The translations under genes and the position numbers were made by a program. Shown here piece after piece: positions 1 through 6,857 of a DNA stretch of 64,000 nucleotides. A model generated the notes under the pieces. It saw nothing but the letters and a program-made list of their open reading frames with translations. It did not search any database and was not told where the DNA came from. The DNA is from Aliagarivorans marinus DSM 23064 (GTDB lineage: Bacteria; Pseudomonadota; Gammaproteobacteria; Enterobacterales; Celerinatantimonadaceae), in NCBI RefSeq assembly GCF_000429485.1, contig NZ_AUBY01000010.1, positions 182,971 through 246,970 of the forward strand. The letters run 5' to 3'. How positions within the stretch are numbered: the stretch's first letter is position 1; every line of letters begins with the position of its first letter.

Positions 1-1311
1 CACTTAAGCCAGCACAGCGTCTATCAAAACCAAGACCCAATGATGATGGTGCGCGGCGAAGGCTCAAAGGTGTGGGATATAAACGGTAAATGCTATCTGG
101 ATGCCTCCGCAGGCGGTGTCTGGTGTGTCAACGTGGGCTATGGCCGCGAGTCGATCTCCAAAGCCATCAGCGAGCAACTCACCCAGCTTAACTTTTTCGC
201 CGGCACCGCAGGCACCCTGCCCGCCGCCGAGTTTGCCGAGAAACTGCTGGAGAAGATGCCGGGGATGAGCCGGGTCTACTACGCCAGCTCGGGCTCCGAG
301 GCGAACGAGAAGGCCTTTAAGATTGTTCGCCAGATCGCCCACCTTAAATACGGCGGCAAAAAGCATAAGATTTTGTATCGCGAGCGCGACTACCACGGCT
401 CCACCATCGGCACCCTCAGCGCCACTGGCCAGGAAGAGCGCCGCAAGCAATACGGCCCCTTCGCCCCGGGCTTTGTGGAGTTCCCCCACTGCTGCGAGTA
501 TCGCAGCCAGTTTGGCGACGTGGATAACTACGGCATCCTGGCCGCTAAAGAGCTGGAGAAGGCCATCCTGCGCGAGGGCCCCGATACCGTCGGCGCGGTG
601 ATCCTTGAGCCAATCACCGCCGGTGGCGGGGTGATTACCCCACCCGAGGGCTACTGGCAGGAGATCCAAGCCATCTGTAAGAAGTATCAGGTGCTGCTGC
701 ATATCGATGAGGTGGTGTGTGGCCTTGGCCGCACCGGCAAATGGTTTGGCTACCAGCACTACGGCATCAAGCCAGATATTGTCACCTTGGCTAAAGGCGT
801 CGCTTCGAGCTACGCCGCCATCTCCTGCGTGGTCACTACTGAAGAGATCTTCGAAGAGTTTATTGCCGAGCCGCGCGACCGCGATGCCTACTTCCGCGAT
901 ATCTCCACCTTTGGTGGCTGTACCGCAGGCCCTGCGGCAGCGCTAGAGAACCTGCGTATTCTGGAAGACGAGAAGCTGGTCGAGAACAGCGCCAAGATGG
1001 GCGACTACCTGCTGCAAGGCCTGCAGGATCTGCAAAAGCGCCACGCGCTGATTGGCGATGTACGTGGCAAAGGCTTATTGCTGGGGCTAGAGCTGGTTAG
1101 CGACTTGGCCGCCAAAACGCCAGTGGCTGAAACGGTAAGCGCTCAGGTGGCGGCGAAATGTATGCAAAAGGGGCTGATTATCGGGCGCACCAACCGCTCG
1201 TTCACCTTCTTTAATAACACCCTGTGTCTGTGCCCGATTCTGACCCTAACTGAGCAGGAAGCAGACTTTATTATCGATACCTTGGATGAGGTGTTTAGCG
1301 AACTGGCCTAA
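1..1311 (+). CDS. Class III PLP aminotransferase, taurine:pyruvate type (5' end cut off)
   Basis: Omega-amino-acid:pyruvate transaminase. The frame is open to the window edge, with 13 in-frame codons before the first ATG at 40, so the true start lies outside. The visible part shows class III features: SGSEANE near residue 84 counted from that ATG, the DYHGST block, an HIDEV aspartate (D223) that contacts the PLP pyridine, and the Schiff-base lysine in TLAKGVASS (K252). The segment from SGSEANEKAFK through YRERDYHGST resembles taurine:pyruvate aminotransferase (Tpa) more than putrescine/polyamine transaminases as I remember them. Class assignment is secure; taurine as substrate is inference. 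A polyamine-type ABC transporter lies 7 kb downstream, so a polyamine:pyruvate role remains the main alternative. Confidence 0.8.
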   Translation, partial: HLSQHSVYQNQDPMMMVRGEGSKVWDINGKCYLDASAGGVWCVNVGYGRESISKAISEQLTQLNFFAGTAGTLPAAEFAEKLLEKMPGMSRVYYASSGSEANEKAFKIVRQIAHLKYGGKKHKILYRERDYHGSTIGTLSATGQEERRKQYGPFAPGFVEFPHCCEYRSQFGDVDNYGILAAKELEKAILREGPDTVGAVILEPITAGGGVITPPEGYWQEIQAICKKYQVLLHIDEVVCGLGRTGKWFGYQHYGIKPDIVTLAKGVASSYAAISCVVTTEEIFEEFIAEPRDRDAYFRDISTFGGCTAGPAAALENLRILEDEKLVENSAKMGDYLLQGLQDLQKRHALIGDVRGKGLLLGLELVSDLAAKTPVAETVSAQVAAKCMQKGLIIGRTNRSFTFFNNTLCLCPILTLTEQEADFIIDTLDEVFSELA

Positions 1312-1318
1312 GCCTCGC

Positions 1319-1347
1319 CGCGCTGAGTCAGCCCATGGCTCAGCGCG
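1319..1347. terminator. Hairpin after the aminotransferase gene
   Basis: CGCGCTGAG pairs perfectly with CTCAGCGCG eight bases after the stop. The run after it is only T-rich (CTTACTCTC), so terminator strength is uncertain. Confidence 0.5.
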
Positions 1348-1487
1348 CTTACTCTCTTGCCAATTACTAATTGCGACTTCCCCCTCCGCCTCAAAACGAC
1401 CTCTTCCAGCGCGTTTCTTGTAATTTTTCCCGTTGCTACTTACTTTTAATTCAACAACTTGACGATAAAACCTAAGAGACAAACACC

Positions 1488-1922
1488 ATGGCAATTCGAT
1501 TCAGCGCAGCCTTGCTGGCTGCAGCGTTCTCTTTTTCTAGCGCCGCGACTGAAGTGCTTCTCTACAAATCACCCAGCTGCGGCTGCTGCCAAGAGTGGGC
1601 CGATATCTTGGAGGGCAAGGGCTATCAGGTGAAGGTACAAACCGAGCGCGACTGGAGCGAGGTGCGCCGCGCCCACGGACTGCCGCCTCAGGCACTGTCT
1701 TGCCATAGCGCTATTATCGACGGTTATTTGATAGAGGGGCATGTACCAGTGGCCGATATCAAGCGTTTGCTGGCTGAGCGCCCCGAACATATCGCCGGGC
1801 TAAGCGCCCCGGGGATGCCGATGCACAGCCCTGGCATGGCCGCACCGGGCGAGGTCTATCGCGATTTTGATGTGGTGAGCTTCGATAAAGACGGCAAGCT
1901 CACTCTCTTCAACGCGTACTAG
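1488..1922 (+). CDS. DUF411-family periplasmic metal-binding-like protein
   Basis: 144 aa. Residues 1-20 form a signal peptide. The mature protein opens with a thioredoxin-like strand and a cysteine cluster SPSCGCC (C31, C33, C34), followed by GLPPQALSCHSA and GHVPVADIKRLL. This is the pattern of the DUF411/CopG-like family found next to copper resistance genes. The C-terminal stretch rich in Met, His and Pro (PGMPMHSPGM) would suit copper binding. No other copper gene is nearby, so the role is inferred from the family only. The stop codon abuts the next gene, which probably is co-transcribed. Confidence 0.75.
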   Translation: MAIRFSAALLAAAFSFSSAATEVLLYKSPSCGCCQEWADILEGKGYQVKVQTERDWSEVRRAHGLPPQALSCHSAIIDGYLIEGHVPVADIKRLLAERPEHIAGLSAPGMPMHSPGMAAPGEVYRDFDVVSFDKDGKLTLFNAY

Positions 1923-1948
1923 TGACCGCACCTATTTTGGTCCGCTCT

Positions 1949-2893
1949 ATGAAACCTGCTTGGTTAGTCATGCTTGCCACTGTTGCTGTTGCTGTTGCTG
2001 TTGCTGCGGCTGGCCATGTGCGTGCCGACCAAGACCAGCAATACATCGAGCAAAACTGCCTGCCGAAGGCACCCGATACCCGGGCCAATATCCTGCATAT
2101 CAAAACAAGGCTAAGGCTCGATGCGCTAATCGATGCAGCGCCGCTTACTGCTGTGCTGATAGACACCGCTCAACAGCGCGGCATTAAGTTCTGCATTGCG
2201 CCCATCGATCTGCTCGATTACAGCTTCAACCCTTACAGCGATACTCCGGCGTTCTACTTCCCCGAGCAGACCTCTGATGATCACCTACAAAAAAGCGTTA
2301 AGGCCATCAGCGATACGCTGGCACAACACGCCGTGGATTTCCCCATCGATGAGCTGCGCCCCGCCGATGCGATGCTGCTGGTCCGAGTTGGCCATATCTG
2401 GGCGTCGATGAACGAGATGATTGCTCACGAGCAGCTACGCCGCCGCCCTGAATCAACCATGAGCACCTGGCTGGATGACAGCCACTTGTCACCGGAGTTA
2501 TTAACCGCAATGGAGCAGTTGAAAGACGCTCCGATAGAGCAACTCAGCGGCAGCGGCACGCTAGCGCTACGCCAACAGCTATTTAGAACCATGGCCGGAG
2601 ATGAAGACAACCTGCAGCTAAATGTCGATGGCATCAGCTATATCTACAGCGAGCGCTTTCTGCCTTATCTACAGCGAAGAGGCTTTCCCGCGGCCCTGAA
2701 AACACTGAGCGACCAGCAGATCTACGCCATATCGGAAGGCTTCAGTGAAGAGTTAAACCCCACCCACTATGAGAACATGGCAGAAGAGCTGGGGCTGGAC
2801 GCTTTTTCCGAGGAGCAGCACCAACAGTTGGAAGCGCTGCAAAGCTTGTTTGAGGAGCATAATGCTAGTTTGGGTAGGCAGACAGGTCGGTAA
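1949..2893 (+). CDS. Secreted hypothetical protein, DUF6782-like in appearance
   Basis: 314 aa from ATG 1949. A GTG at 1922 would add nine residues ahead of the signal peptide and is less likely. The protein starts with a signal peptide whose hydrophobic core is an Ala-Val repeat ending near HVRADQ. The mature part is predominantly helical, with a cysteine pair (QNCLPKAP, IKFCIAP). The middle contains a stretch typical of proteins with a buried peptidase-like fold (ELRPADAMLLVRVGHIWASMNEM), but no metal motif such as HExxH is visible. I do not recognise the family with confidence. It follows the DUF411 gene directly. Confidence 0.65.
   Translation: MKPAWLVMLATVAVAVAVAAAGHVRADQDQQYIEQNCLPKAPDTRANILHIKTRLRLDALIDAAPLTAVLIDTAQQRGIKFCIAPIDLLDYSFNPYSDTPAFYFPEQTSDDHLQKSVKAISDTLAQHAVDFPIDELRPADAMLLVRVGHIWASMNEMIAHEQLRRRPESTMSTWLDDSHLSPELLTAMEQLKDAPIEQLSGSGTLALRQQLFRTMAGDEDNLQLNVDGISYIYSERFLPYLQRRGFPAALKTLSDQQIYAISEGFSEELNPTHYENMAEELGLDAFSEEQHQQLEALQSLFEEHNASLGRQTGR
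1981..2004 (+). repeat. (TGTTGC)x4 hexanucleotide repeat inside the signal peptide
   Basis: Four perfect copies of TGTTGC encode alternating Val-Ala in the hydrophobic core of the preceding signal peptide. Gain or loss of a unit would change core length by two residues and keep the frame. Confidence 0.85.
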
Positions 2894-3009
2894 GGGTTAC
2901 TAACTGATACACCCTCTGATAATGGTGACCACACCGTTTGCCTTAACCTTACAGCCAGCAAGCAAAATGTAGTGACTCAATTCTGGACACAAACGGGTTA
3001 TAATAGGAG

Positions 3010-3074
3010 GATTAACGCCTGCATTTTCGGTTGGTTTGGAGCGCAGCGAAAAACCAATCCGGCGCTTGTTAGCT
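3010..3074 (-). other. attC recombination site (attC-0), 65 bp
   Basis: Read on the minus strand it lies just after the stop of the 3078-3596 gene. It opens with a GCTAAC inverse core and ends with a GCGTTAATC core. Inside, CGCC pairs with GGCG, and GATTGGTTT pairs with AAACCAACC with a bulged base. This is the arrangement of integron attC sites: TAAC...GTTA ends, an imperfect stem, and position directly behind a cassette gene. The core boxes deviate from RYYYAAC/GTTRRRY, so it may be partly decayed. Confidence 0.75.
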
Positions 3075-3077
3075 CAA

Positions 3078-3596
3078 CTACAATGCATGTTCAATTATCA
3101 ACCTATTAGCTGCATCTCTTGTTTTGTTGTAATAAATTTTACCAGCTGCCACTTTTGCCAAATCGAATTCACTATTTGATAAGTAAAACTGCACTATTTT
3201 CATGTACTCAAGATCACGCGATTCATTGTAATAAACTTTAGCTGCGGCCTGAATAGCAAAATCTATTGTTTCTTTGCATAGGGCTTTATCAATCAATTTG
3301 CTCAGTACTTCATCTCTTTCATCGTTATAGTAAATGCTGCCAGCTGCCTCAAAAGCATGATCAAGTTTGGGCCGCGCCGAACATTCACCACTTGTAGGAA
3401 GTTGGATAGAAATTTTAGGTTCTTCTGGAGAAATTGGATCTTCTTGAACTGGCGTAGGGTTAGGCGTTTTTGCCACGATTCTAGGCTCACTTACTAATTC
3501 ATGTTCTCCTCTATCATTCAGAAGAATTATGAAGGTAGCTACGGCAACAATTGCGCTCACTATCCCTGCCACTGCGGATGTTTTTTGTAATGCCAT
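3078..3596 (-). CDS. Integron cassette protein: membrane anchor plus three YYN-RD helical repeats
   Basis: 172 aa, family not recognised. Residues 8-27 form one transmembrane helix. A Pro/Glu-rich linker follows (about 40-68), and then three repeats of about 30-35 residues, each with the pattern A-x-x-A-A-x-x-[IV]-Y-Y-N-x-x-R-D (SIYYNDERD, KVYYNESRD, KIYYNKTRD). The repeats look like short helical pairs of the Sel1/TPR kind. The likely topology is N-in, with the repeat domain in the periplasm. The gene ends five bases before attC-0, and its upstream side was split from attC-1 by the IS. AT-rich codon use contrasts with flanking core genes, as usual for cassettes. Confidence 0.7.
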   Translation of the reverse strand: MALQKTSAVAGIVSAIVAVATFIILLNDRGEHELVSEPRIVAKTPNPTPVQEDPISPEEPKISIQLPTSGECSARPKLDHAFEAAGSIYYNDERDEVLSKLIDKALCKETIDFAIQAAAKVYYNESRDLEYMKIVQFYLSNSEFDLAKVAAGKIYYNKTRDAANRLIIEHAL

Positions 3597-3726
3597 ATCT
3601 CTTTTTCTATGTACAGGTAGACATCATGATTCCCTGTGGTGGTGCCGACCTCCCGCGTTAGTCGTGGGTTAGTCAAACCAGAGCCACACCGTTAAGTGCA
3701 CACCTTAACAATCACAGGAAGTCGAC

Positions 3727-4848
3727 ATGGTTAACTCTAGCATCCTCTATCTAGGGCTCGATGTTCACAAGGAAACCACTGACGTTGCTTATTCTTCAAC
3801 AGGCGATGGCAGCATTCACTTTCATGGCACCATCCCCACCAATGTTCGTTCTGTAAACAAACTTATCAAAAAATTTGGTTGTAAGGCCAGTGACTTAGTG
3901 GTGGTTTATGAAGCAGGACCTTGTGGCTATTGGTTACAACGGCACATAGTGAAGTACGGTGTGCAATGCTGGGTAGTCGCGCCTGCGCTGATACCTAAGG
4001 CGCCCGGTGATAAGGTCAAAATTGACTGCCGTGATGCTATGACCTTAGCCCGGTTGGCTCAAGCTGGCCTGATTGAGTCTATCCACATCCCCGATGCCGA
4101 CGACGAAGCGATACGCGACTTAATCCGCTGCCGTGAAGATGCCATGATAGACCTGCGACAGGCCCGTCAGCGGCTCAAGTCTTTTTTGCTGCGCAACGGG
4201 CACCCTTGCTCAGGACGCACTAACTGGAGTGATGCCTACAAGCGCCATCTGGCGGATATCCACTTCCTCGAACCTGCCAAAAAGCTCACATTCCAGCACT
4301 ACATTGCGATTACCGAAGAACGTTATCAGCGTTTACAACACCTAGAACGAGAGCTGAAGGAAGTGGCTAATAAGTGGCGTTGGTATCCGTTGGTTCAGTT
4401 CCTCTGTGCGCTGCGGGGTATTCGCTTTCTCTCGGCGATAGCAATTGTGGCTGAGCTGGGTGATATGCACCGCTTTACCTATCCTCGAGCACTGATGAGC
4501 TTCGTCGGCCTTACACCCAGTGAGCACTCTAGCGGGCAGCGTCAGAGGCAAGGCGGCATAACCAAATGTGGGAACACCCACGCCAGGCGGATACTGATAG
4601 AAGCAGCCTGGTCCTATCGTTTCAGTCCCAAGGTCTCCAGAGAGCTGCAAATCAGGCAACAGGACCTCTCAATCAACCTTCAAAAGCGCTCTTGGGAGGC
4701 GCAGCAACGCTTATGCCGGCGCTTCCGACAGCTTCAGGCCCGTGGTAAAGAGTTCAACAAAATCGTACCGGCCATTGCCCGTGAGTTACTGGGGTATATC
4801 TGGGATATCGTTCAACGTTTTAACCCAGAATCTGAGCATGTGGGCTAA
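3727..4848 (+). CDS. IS1111/IS110-family DEDD transposase (recombinase)
   Basis: 373 aa, full length. The N-terminal RuvC-like DEDD domain shows D12 (LGLDVHK), E62 (YEAGPCGY) and D100/D103 (KIDCRDAMTLA). A central coiled region (about 130-215) is followed by the C-terminal Tnp domain, where GLTPSEHSSG carries the candidate catalytic serine (S268/S269) and is followed by GGITKCGN. All catalytic positions are intact and no frameshift is seen, so the element may be active. In this family the enzyme works with a guide RNA made from the element's own non-coding end. The start ATG follows CACAGGAAGTCGAC, a good ribosome binding site. Confidence 0.95.
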   Translation: MVNSSILYLGLDVHKETTDVAYSSTGDGSIHFHGTIPTNVRSVNKLIKKFGCKASDLVVVYEAGPCGYWLQRHIVKYGVQCWVVAPALIPKAPGDKVKIDCRDAMTLARLAQAGLIESIHIPDADDEAIRDLIRCREDAMIDLRQARQRLKSFLLRNGHPCSGRTNWSDAYKRHLADIHFLEPAKKLTFQHYIAITEERYQRLQHLERELKEVANKWRWYPLVQFLCALRGIRFLSAIAIVAELGDMHRFTYPRALMSFVGLTPSEHSSGQRQRQGGITKCGNTHARRILIEAAWSYRFSPKVSRELQIRQQDLSINLQKRSWEAQQRLCRRFRQLQARGKEFNKIVPAIARELLGYIWDIVQRFNPESEHVG

Positions 4849-5112
4849 CCGGTAAATCGAAGACTTGTTTGAAATAACTTGAGTGAGTAAGACCGGCGGC
4901 AGCGGTGAGAGCAATCCTCGACGGCGTTAGGCGAAACAACATGTTTGTTACTCGCGCTTATAGACAGAGGCTCGGCTCCAACGGCGTAAACAAGTCATGC
5001 GATAACCAACTCGCGAATATCAGCAAGGTCAACCGCCGACAGTGTCTTGCCAATGGTCCCTCACTCAGGTTTCTATGCCGGTTATTCGGTAGGAATTTGC
5101 TCGTGCGCGTTG
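4849..5112 (+). ncRNA. Candidate IS1111 seekRNA/bridge RNA region
   Basis: No credible gene lies between the transposase stop and the right inverted repeat. In IS1111-group elements this downstream non-coding end is known to encode the guide RNA that pairs with target and donor DNA. Here ACGGCGTTAGGC (4921-4932) matches a consensus attC core. Its first eight bases, ACGGCGTT, are identical to the actual target read on the minus strand (ACGGCGTTGATG, 5137-5126). That would fit a target-binding loop. Several short inverted repeats nearby could fold it (for example ACCGGCGGCAGCGGT). RNA boundaries are not defined by sequence alone. Confidence 0.6.
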
Positions 5113-5125
5113 ACAGAGGGAATCA

Positions 5126-5230
5126 CATCAACGCCGTGATCAGCGGCATTTGTTAGATGGCTGCTTTTATGCGTCTTTTTGCACAAAAGGTGACAGCTTA
5201 CAAATGTCCGACTGCATCATTTTGTTAGGC
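5126..5230 (-). other. attC recombination site (attC-1), 105 bp, adjoining the IS
   Basis: On the minus strand it opens with the perfect inverse core GCCTAAC (5230-5224), whose TAA is the stop of the upstream gene, and it ends with GCGTTGATG (5134-5126). A long imperfect stem joins TGATCAGCGGCATTTG (plus 5137-5152) to CAAATGTCCGACTGCATCA nearer the other end, with mismatched single bases as in real attC sites. The IS begins at its core box. Length is in the range of Vibrio-type sites. Confidence 0.85.
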
Positions 5231-6034
5231 ATTTAATTTGTAAACCTTATCGATCCCCGGCCGTTCCAATTGCTCTATAGCTTTGCGCTCAACTAGACGA
5301 TTCAGTTGAACTTCCAGAATTTGATCTACTACTTGAGGGCTTAAGCGTGGTGAGAAAAGTATATTCATTGGACCAAAGCCAGGACGATGTGAACGAGTAT
5401 AAAAACGCCGAATCCTATGCAATTCAACTAGCCCATTTTCCGATTCACGTTCCATCATATGATATATATCATGAAGTGCATCCTCACTAAGCAGGTATGT
5501 AGACTGCGCCTCCTCTCTACGCTCCTGCATCCAATAAACTAAAAACAGACCTACACTAACTAGAAACCCGATACCCAATAGCTGGAATCCAAAAACACTA
5601 TTAAAAAAAGTGCCAAGCACCGGATGCTCAATGAGTGTTGAGGACTGTGTAAAGAGAAAGCCCGTGACCGCTGCAAAAATACCGGATCCTACTTTGGGGG
5701 CCATGTATTTTCGCCCCAAATCAGACCTAAATGACTCCTTAAGATTCTTCTCTACAATAGCTGGCGGATTATTCTGGACAGCCAAACTTTTGCTTATGCT
5801 TTCAATTATTACCGGTAGCTGGGATACCGGAATCATCTGATTTGAGCTATTTTTTTCGTTAATGTGCGTTATCGCTTCAGATATAAAATGATAGCGTTCC
5901 TCTTCTTTATTTGATCTAAACTTCCCTCCATTTTTGTCAGGGTGCAAAGCCGCTCTTTCTTCTTTAAGCTCAGCCAATACCTCATCGACACTCTTCTCAA
6001 ACAATTGACTCTCAATCTCTTCCATCGATTCCAT
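5225..6034 (-). CDS. Integron cassette protein: J-domain-like N-terminus with two membrane helices
   Basis: 269 aa from ATG 6034, preceded by AGGGAAAA. The longer frame from TTG 6124 was rejected because its first 20 or so codons lie inside attC-2. The N-terminal helical segment carries LHPDKNGG (near residue 30), the HPD tripeptide of J-domains. Two hydrophobic segments follow at about 120-140 and 150-170, then a charged cytosolic tail with a possible winged-helix end (VVDQILEVQLNRLVERKAI). This suggests a membrane-bound DnaK co-chaperone-like protein, but HPD alone is weak evidence. The stop TAA is embedded in the attC-1 inverse core, which marks it as a cassette gene. Confidence 0.7.
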   Translation of the reverse strand: MESMEEIESQLFEKSVDEVLAELKEERAALHPDKNGGKFRSNKEEERYHFISEAITHINEKNSSNQMIPVSQLPVIIESISKSLAVQNNPPAIVEKNLKESFRSDLGRKYMAPKVGSGIFAAVTGFLFTQSSTLIEHPVLGTFFNSVFGFQLLGIGFLVSVGLFLVYWMQERREEAQSTYLLSEDALHDIYHMMERESENGLVELHRIRRFYTRSHRPGFGPMNILFSPRLSPQVVDQILEVQLNRLVERKAIEQLERPGIDKVYKLNA

Positions 6035-6065
6035 AATCTTATAATTTTCCCTGCGAAGCTTGGAT

Positions 6066-6140
6066 GCCCAACGCTTGTAGTTGCTGAAACTTGGAGCGAC
6101 GAAGGAGAGCAAAGTTTTCAGCAAGCTACACTTGTTATGG
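6066..6140 (-). other. attC recombination site (attC-2), 75 bp
   Basis: Minus strand: inverse core CCATAAC (6140-6134) overlaps the stop of the zinc-ribbon-like gene, and the core GTTGGGC (6072-6066) is a perfect GTTRRRY. GTAGCTTGCTGAAAACTTTG pairs with CCAAGTTTCAGCAACTAC through an imperfect stem. The core is complementary, with one wobble, to the inverse core at the far end of the following cassette (GCCTAAC), as expected for an intact cassette. Confidence 0.88.
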
Positions 6141-6419
6141 TTTATATTCCCGCTTTATAGATAAATCACTTTCAAAGCCAACTTGAATAATTTCATCATA
6201 CTCCGCCCACGAACCGCCAGATAGAGAAGTGTCGACTCGAGACAATTTAAACTTTGGTGATTGGGTGAGTTCGGGTTCTATTTTTCCTACGTCACATGGT
6301 GAGTACCACACCGAATCACATTCATCACACAAAAGCACAATAGTTCTATCATCGCTACATTTATAGAAGCCTAACATTCCTTGCTCGCAAACAGTGCAAT
6401 TTTTATCTATGTAATACAC
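6135..6419 (-). CDS. Integron cassette protein with zinc-ribbon-like cysteines
   Basis: 94 aa from GTG 6419. The longer frame from ATG 6449 begins inside attC-3, upstream of the recombination point, so its first residues would come from the neighbouring cassette. GTG 6419 has GCGAGA upstream. Residues near the start carry CTVC (CxxC) and, after about 20 residues, CDEC (CxxC), the pairing of a four-cysteine zinc ribbon. The rest is acidic and shows no other motif. Size and acidity resemble small immunity or antitoxin-like cassette proteins, but no function can be assigned. The start choice is uncertain. Confidence 0.6.
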   Translation of the reverse strand: MYYIDKNCTVCEQGMLGFYKCSDDRTIVLLCDECDSVWYSPCDVGKIEPELTQSPKFKLSRVDTSLSGGSWAEYDEIIQVGFESDLSIKREYKP

Positions 6420-6434
6420 TTCAATCTCGCTAGA

Positions 6435-6530
6435 CCATAACGCCTGCATATGAGGCGCATTTGTTTTTGCTGCGAAGCAGCTTTAAATGCGTCCTGTGGC
6501 GATGCCACGAACATGATGCACTTGTTACAT
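6435..6530 (-). other. attC recombination site (attC-3), 96 bp
   Basis: Minus strand: inverse core ATGTAAC (6530-6524) contains the stop of the Imm33-like gene, and the core GTTATGG (6441-6435) is the exact complement of the CCATAAC inverse core of attC-2, the two ends of one cassette. Inside, GCATTT pairs with AAATGC around the small hairpin GCTGCTTCGCAGC. Confidence 0.85.
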
Positions 6531-6857
6531 GCTAGTGAGTTGTGGATCATGCCATACATCCTCGTACTCGCCAGCAACTAAAAACCTATAGCCCGGTGGC
6601 AATGATAAGTACTGCTCTATTTCGGGAAGGTATTCTCTAATGTGGCTGACGTGTAATGGTTTAAAAAAGTCTGGCTCTTCAGACATTTCTTCGCCACACC
6701 AAATATACCAGCCACAAGTACCATTTTCAGGATCGTGCCGTAGCCCGTTAATAGGAAGCTTGCCTATTGTTTCGATAGCAAGGCCTAGCTTCTCATTACC
6801 TTTGCTGACAGACGGGATTGCATCGAATTTTTTACATATTTCATTCTGGCTAGGCAC
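6525..6857 (-). CDS. Imm33-like (DUF2185-type) immunity family protein, cassette gene
   Basis: 110 aa from GTG 6857, preceded by AGGA at six bases. An ATG at 6881 straddles the predicted cassette boundary GTTACAT (6879-6873), so GTG is preferred. Features of the family are the run INGLRHDPENGTCGWYIW, the FFKPLHVSH segment, LPPGYRFL, and the end GEYEDVWHDPQL. Members occur as immunity proteins of polymorphic toxin systems and as solitary integron cassette genes. No toxin partner is encoded in the cluster. A lysozyme-like gene lies immediately upstream on the same strand, but a link is speculative. The stop TAA is inside the attC-3 inverse core. Confidence 0.7.
   Translation of the reverse strand: MPSQNEICKKFDAIPSVSKGNEKLGLAIETIGKLPINGLRHDPENGTCGWYIWCGEEMSEEPDFFKPLHVSHIREYLPEIEQYLSLPPGYRFLVAGEYEDVWHDPQLTSM

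Larger units (their letters stand above)
3620..5128 (+). mobile_element. IS1111-group (IS110 family) insertion sequence inserted at an attC core
   Basis: About 1.5 kb. It contains one DEDD transposase gene with a short left end (about 100 bp) and a long right non-coding end (about 265 bp), the IS1111 layout. Subterminal inverted repeats are visible: TGATTCCCTGTG at 3627-3638 and its counterpart ACAGAGGGAATCA at 5113-5125 (11 of 12 paired). Outside both repeats lies CATCA. The ends given assume the family habit of 7 and 3 bases outside the repeats and could be off by a few bases. The right end touches the CATCAACGC core of attC-1, so the element sits exactly at a cassette boundary. Some IS1111 members are known to target attC. 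Confidence 0.85.

Noticed and set aside
40..1311. Putrescine or polyamine:pyruvate aminotransferase as the first choice for the partial gene
   Set aside because: The nearby Pot-type transporter suggested it, but the internal motifs match taurine:pyruvate enzymes better as I recall them. Kept as an alternative.
4905..5156. Plus-strand open frame of 83 codons in the right end of the IS and attC-1
   Set aside because: It runs over the predicted guide RNA, the inverted repeat and the attC stem, has no ribosome binding site and no protein-like pattern.
6035..6124. Upstream extension of the J-domain-like gene to a TTG start
   Set aside because: About 60 of these bases are the attC-2 stem and core, which belong to the cassette boundary; ATG 6034 has a better ribosome binding site.
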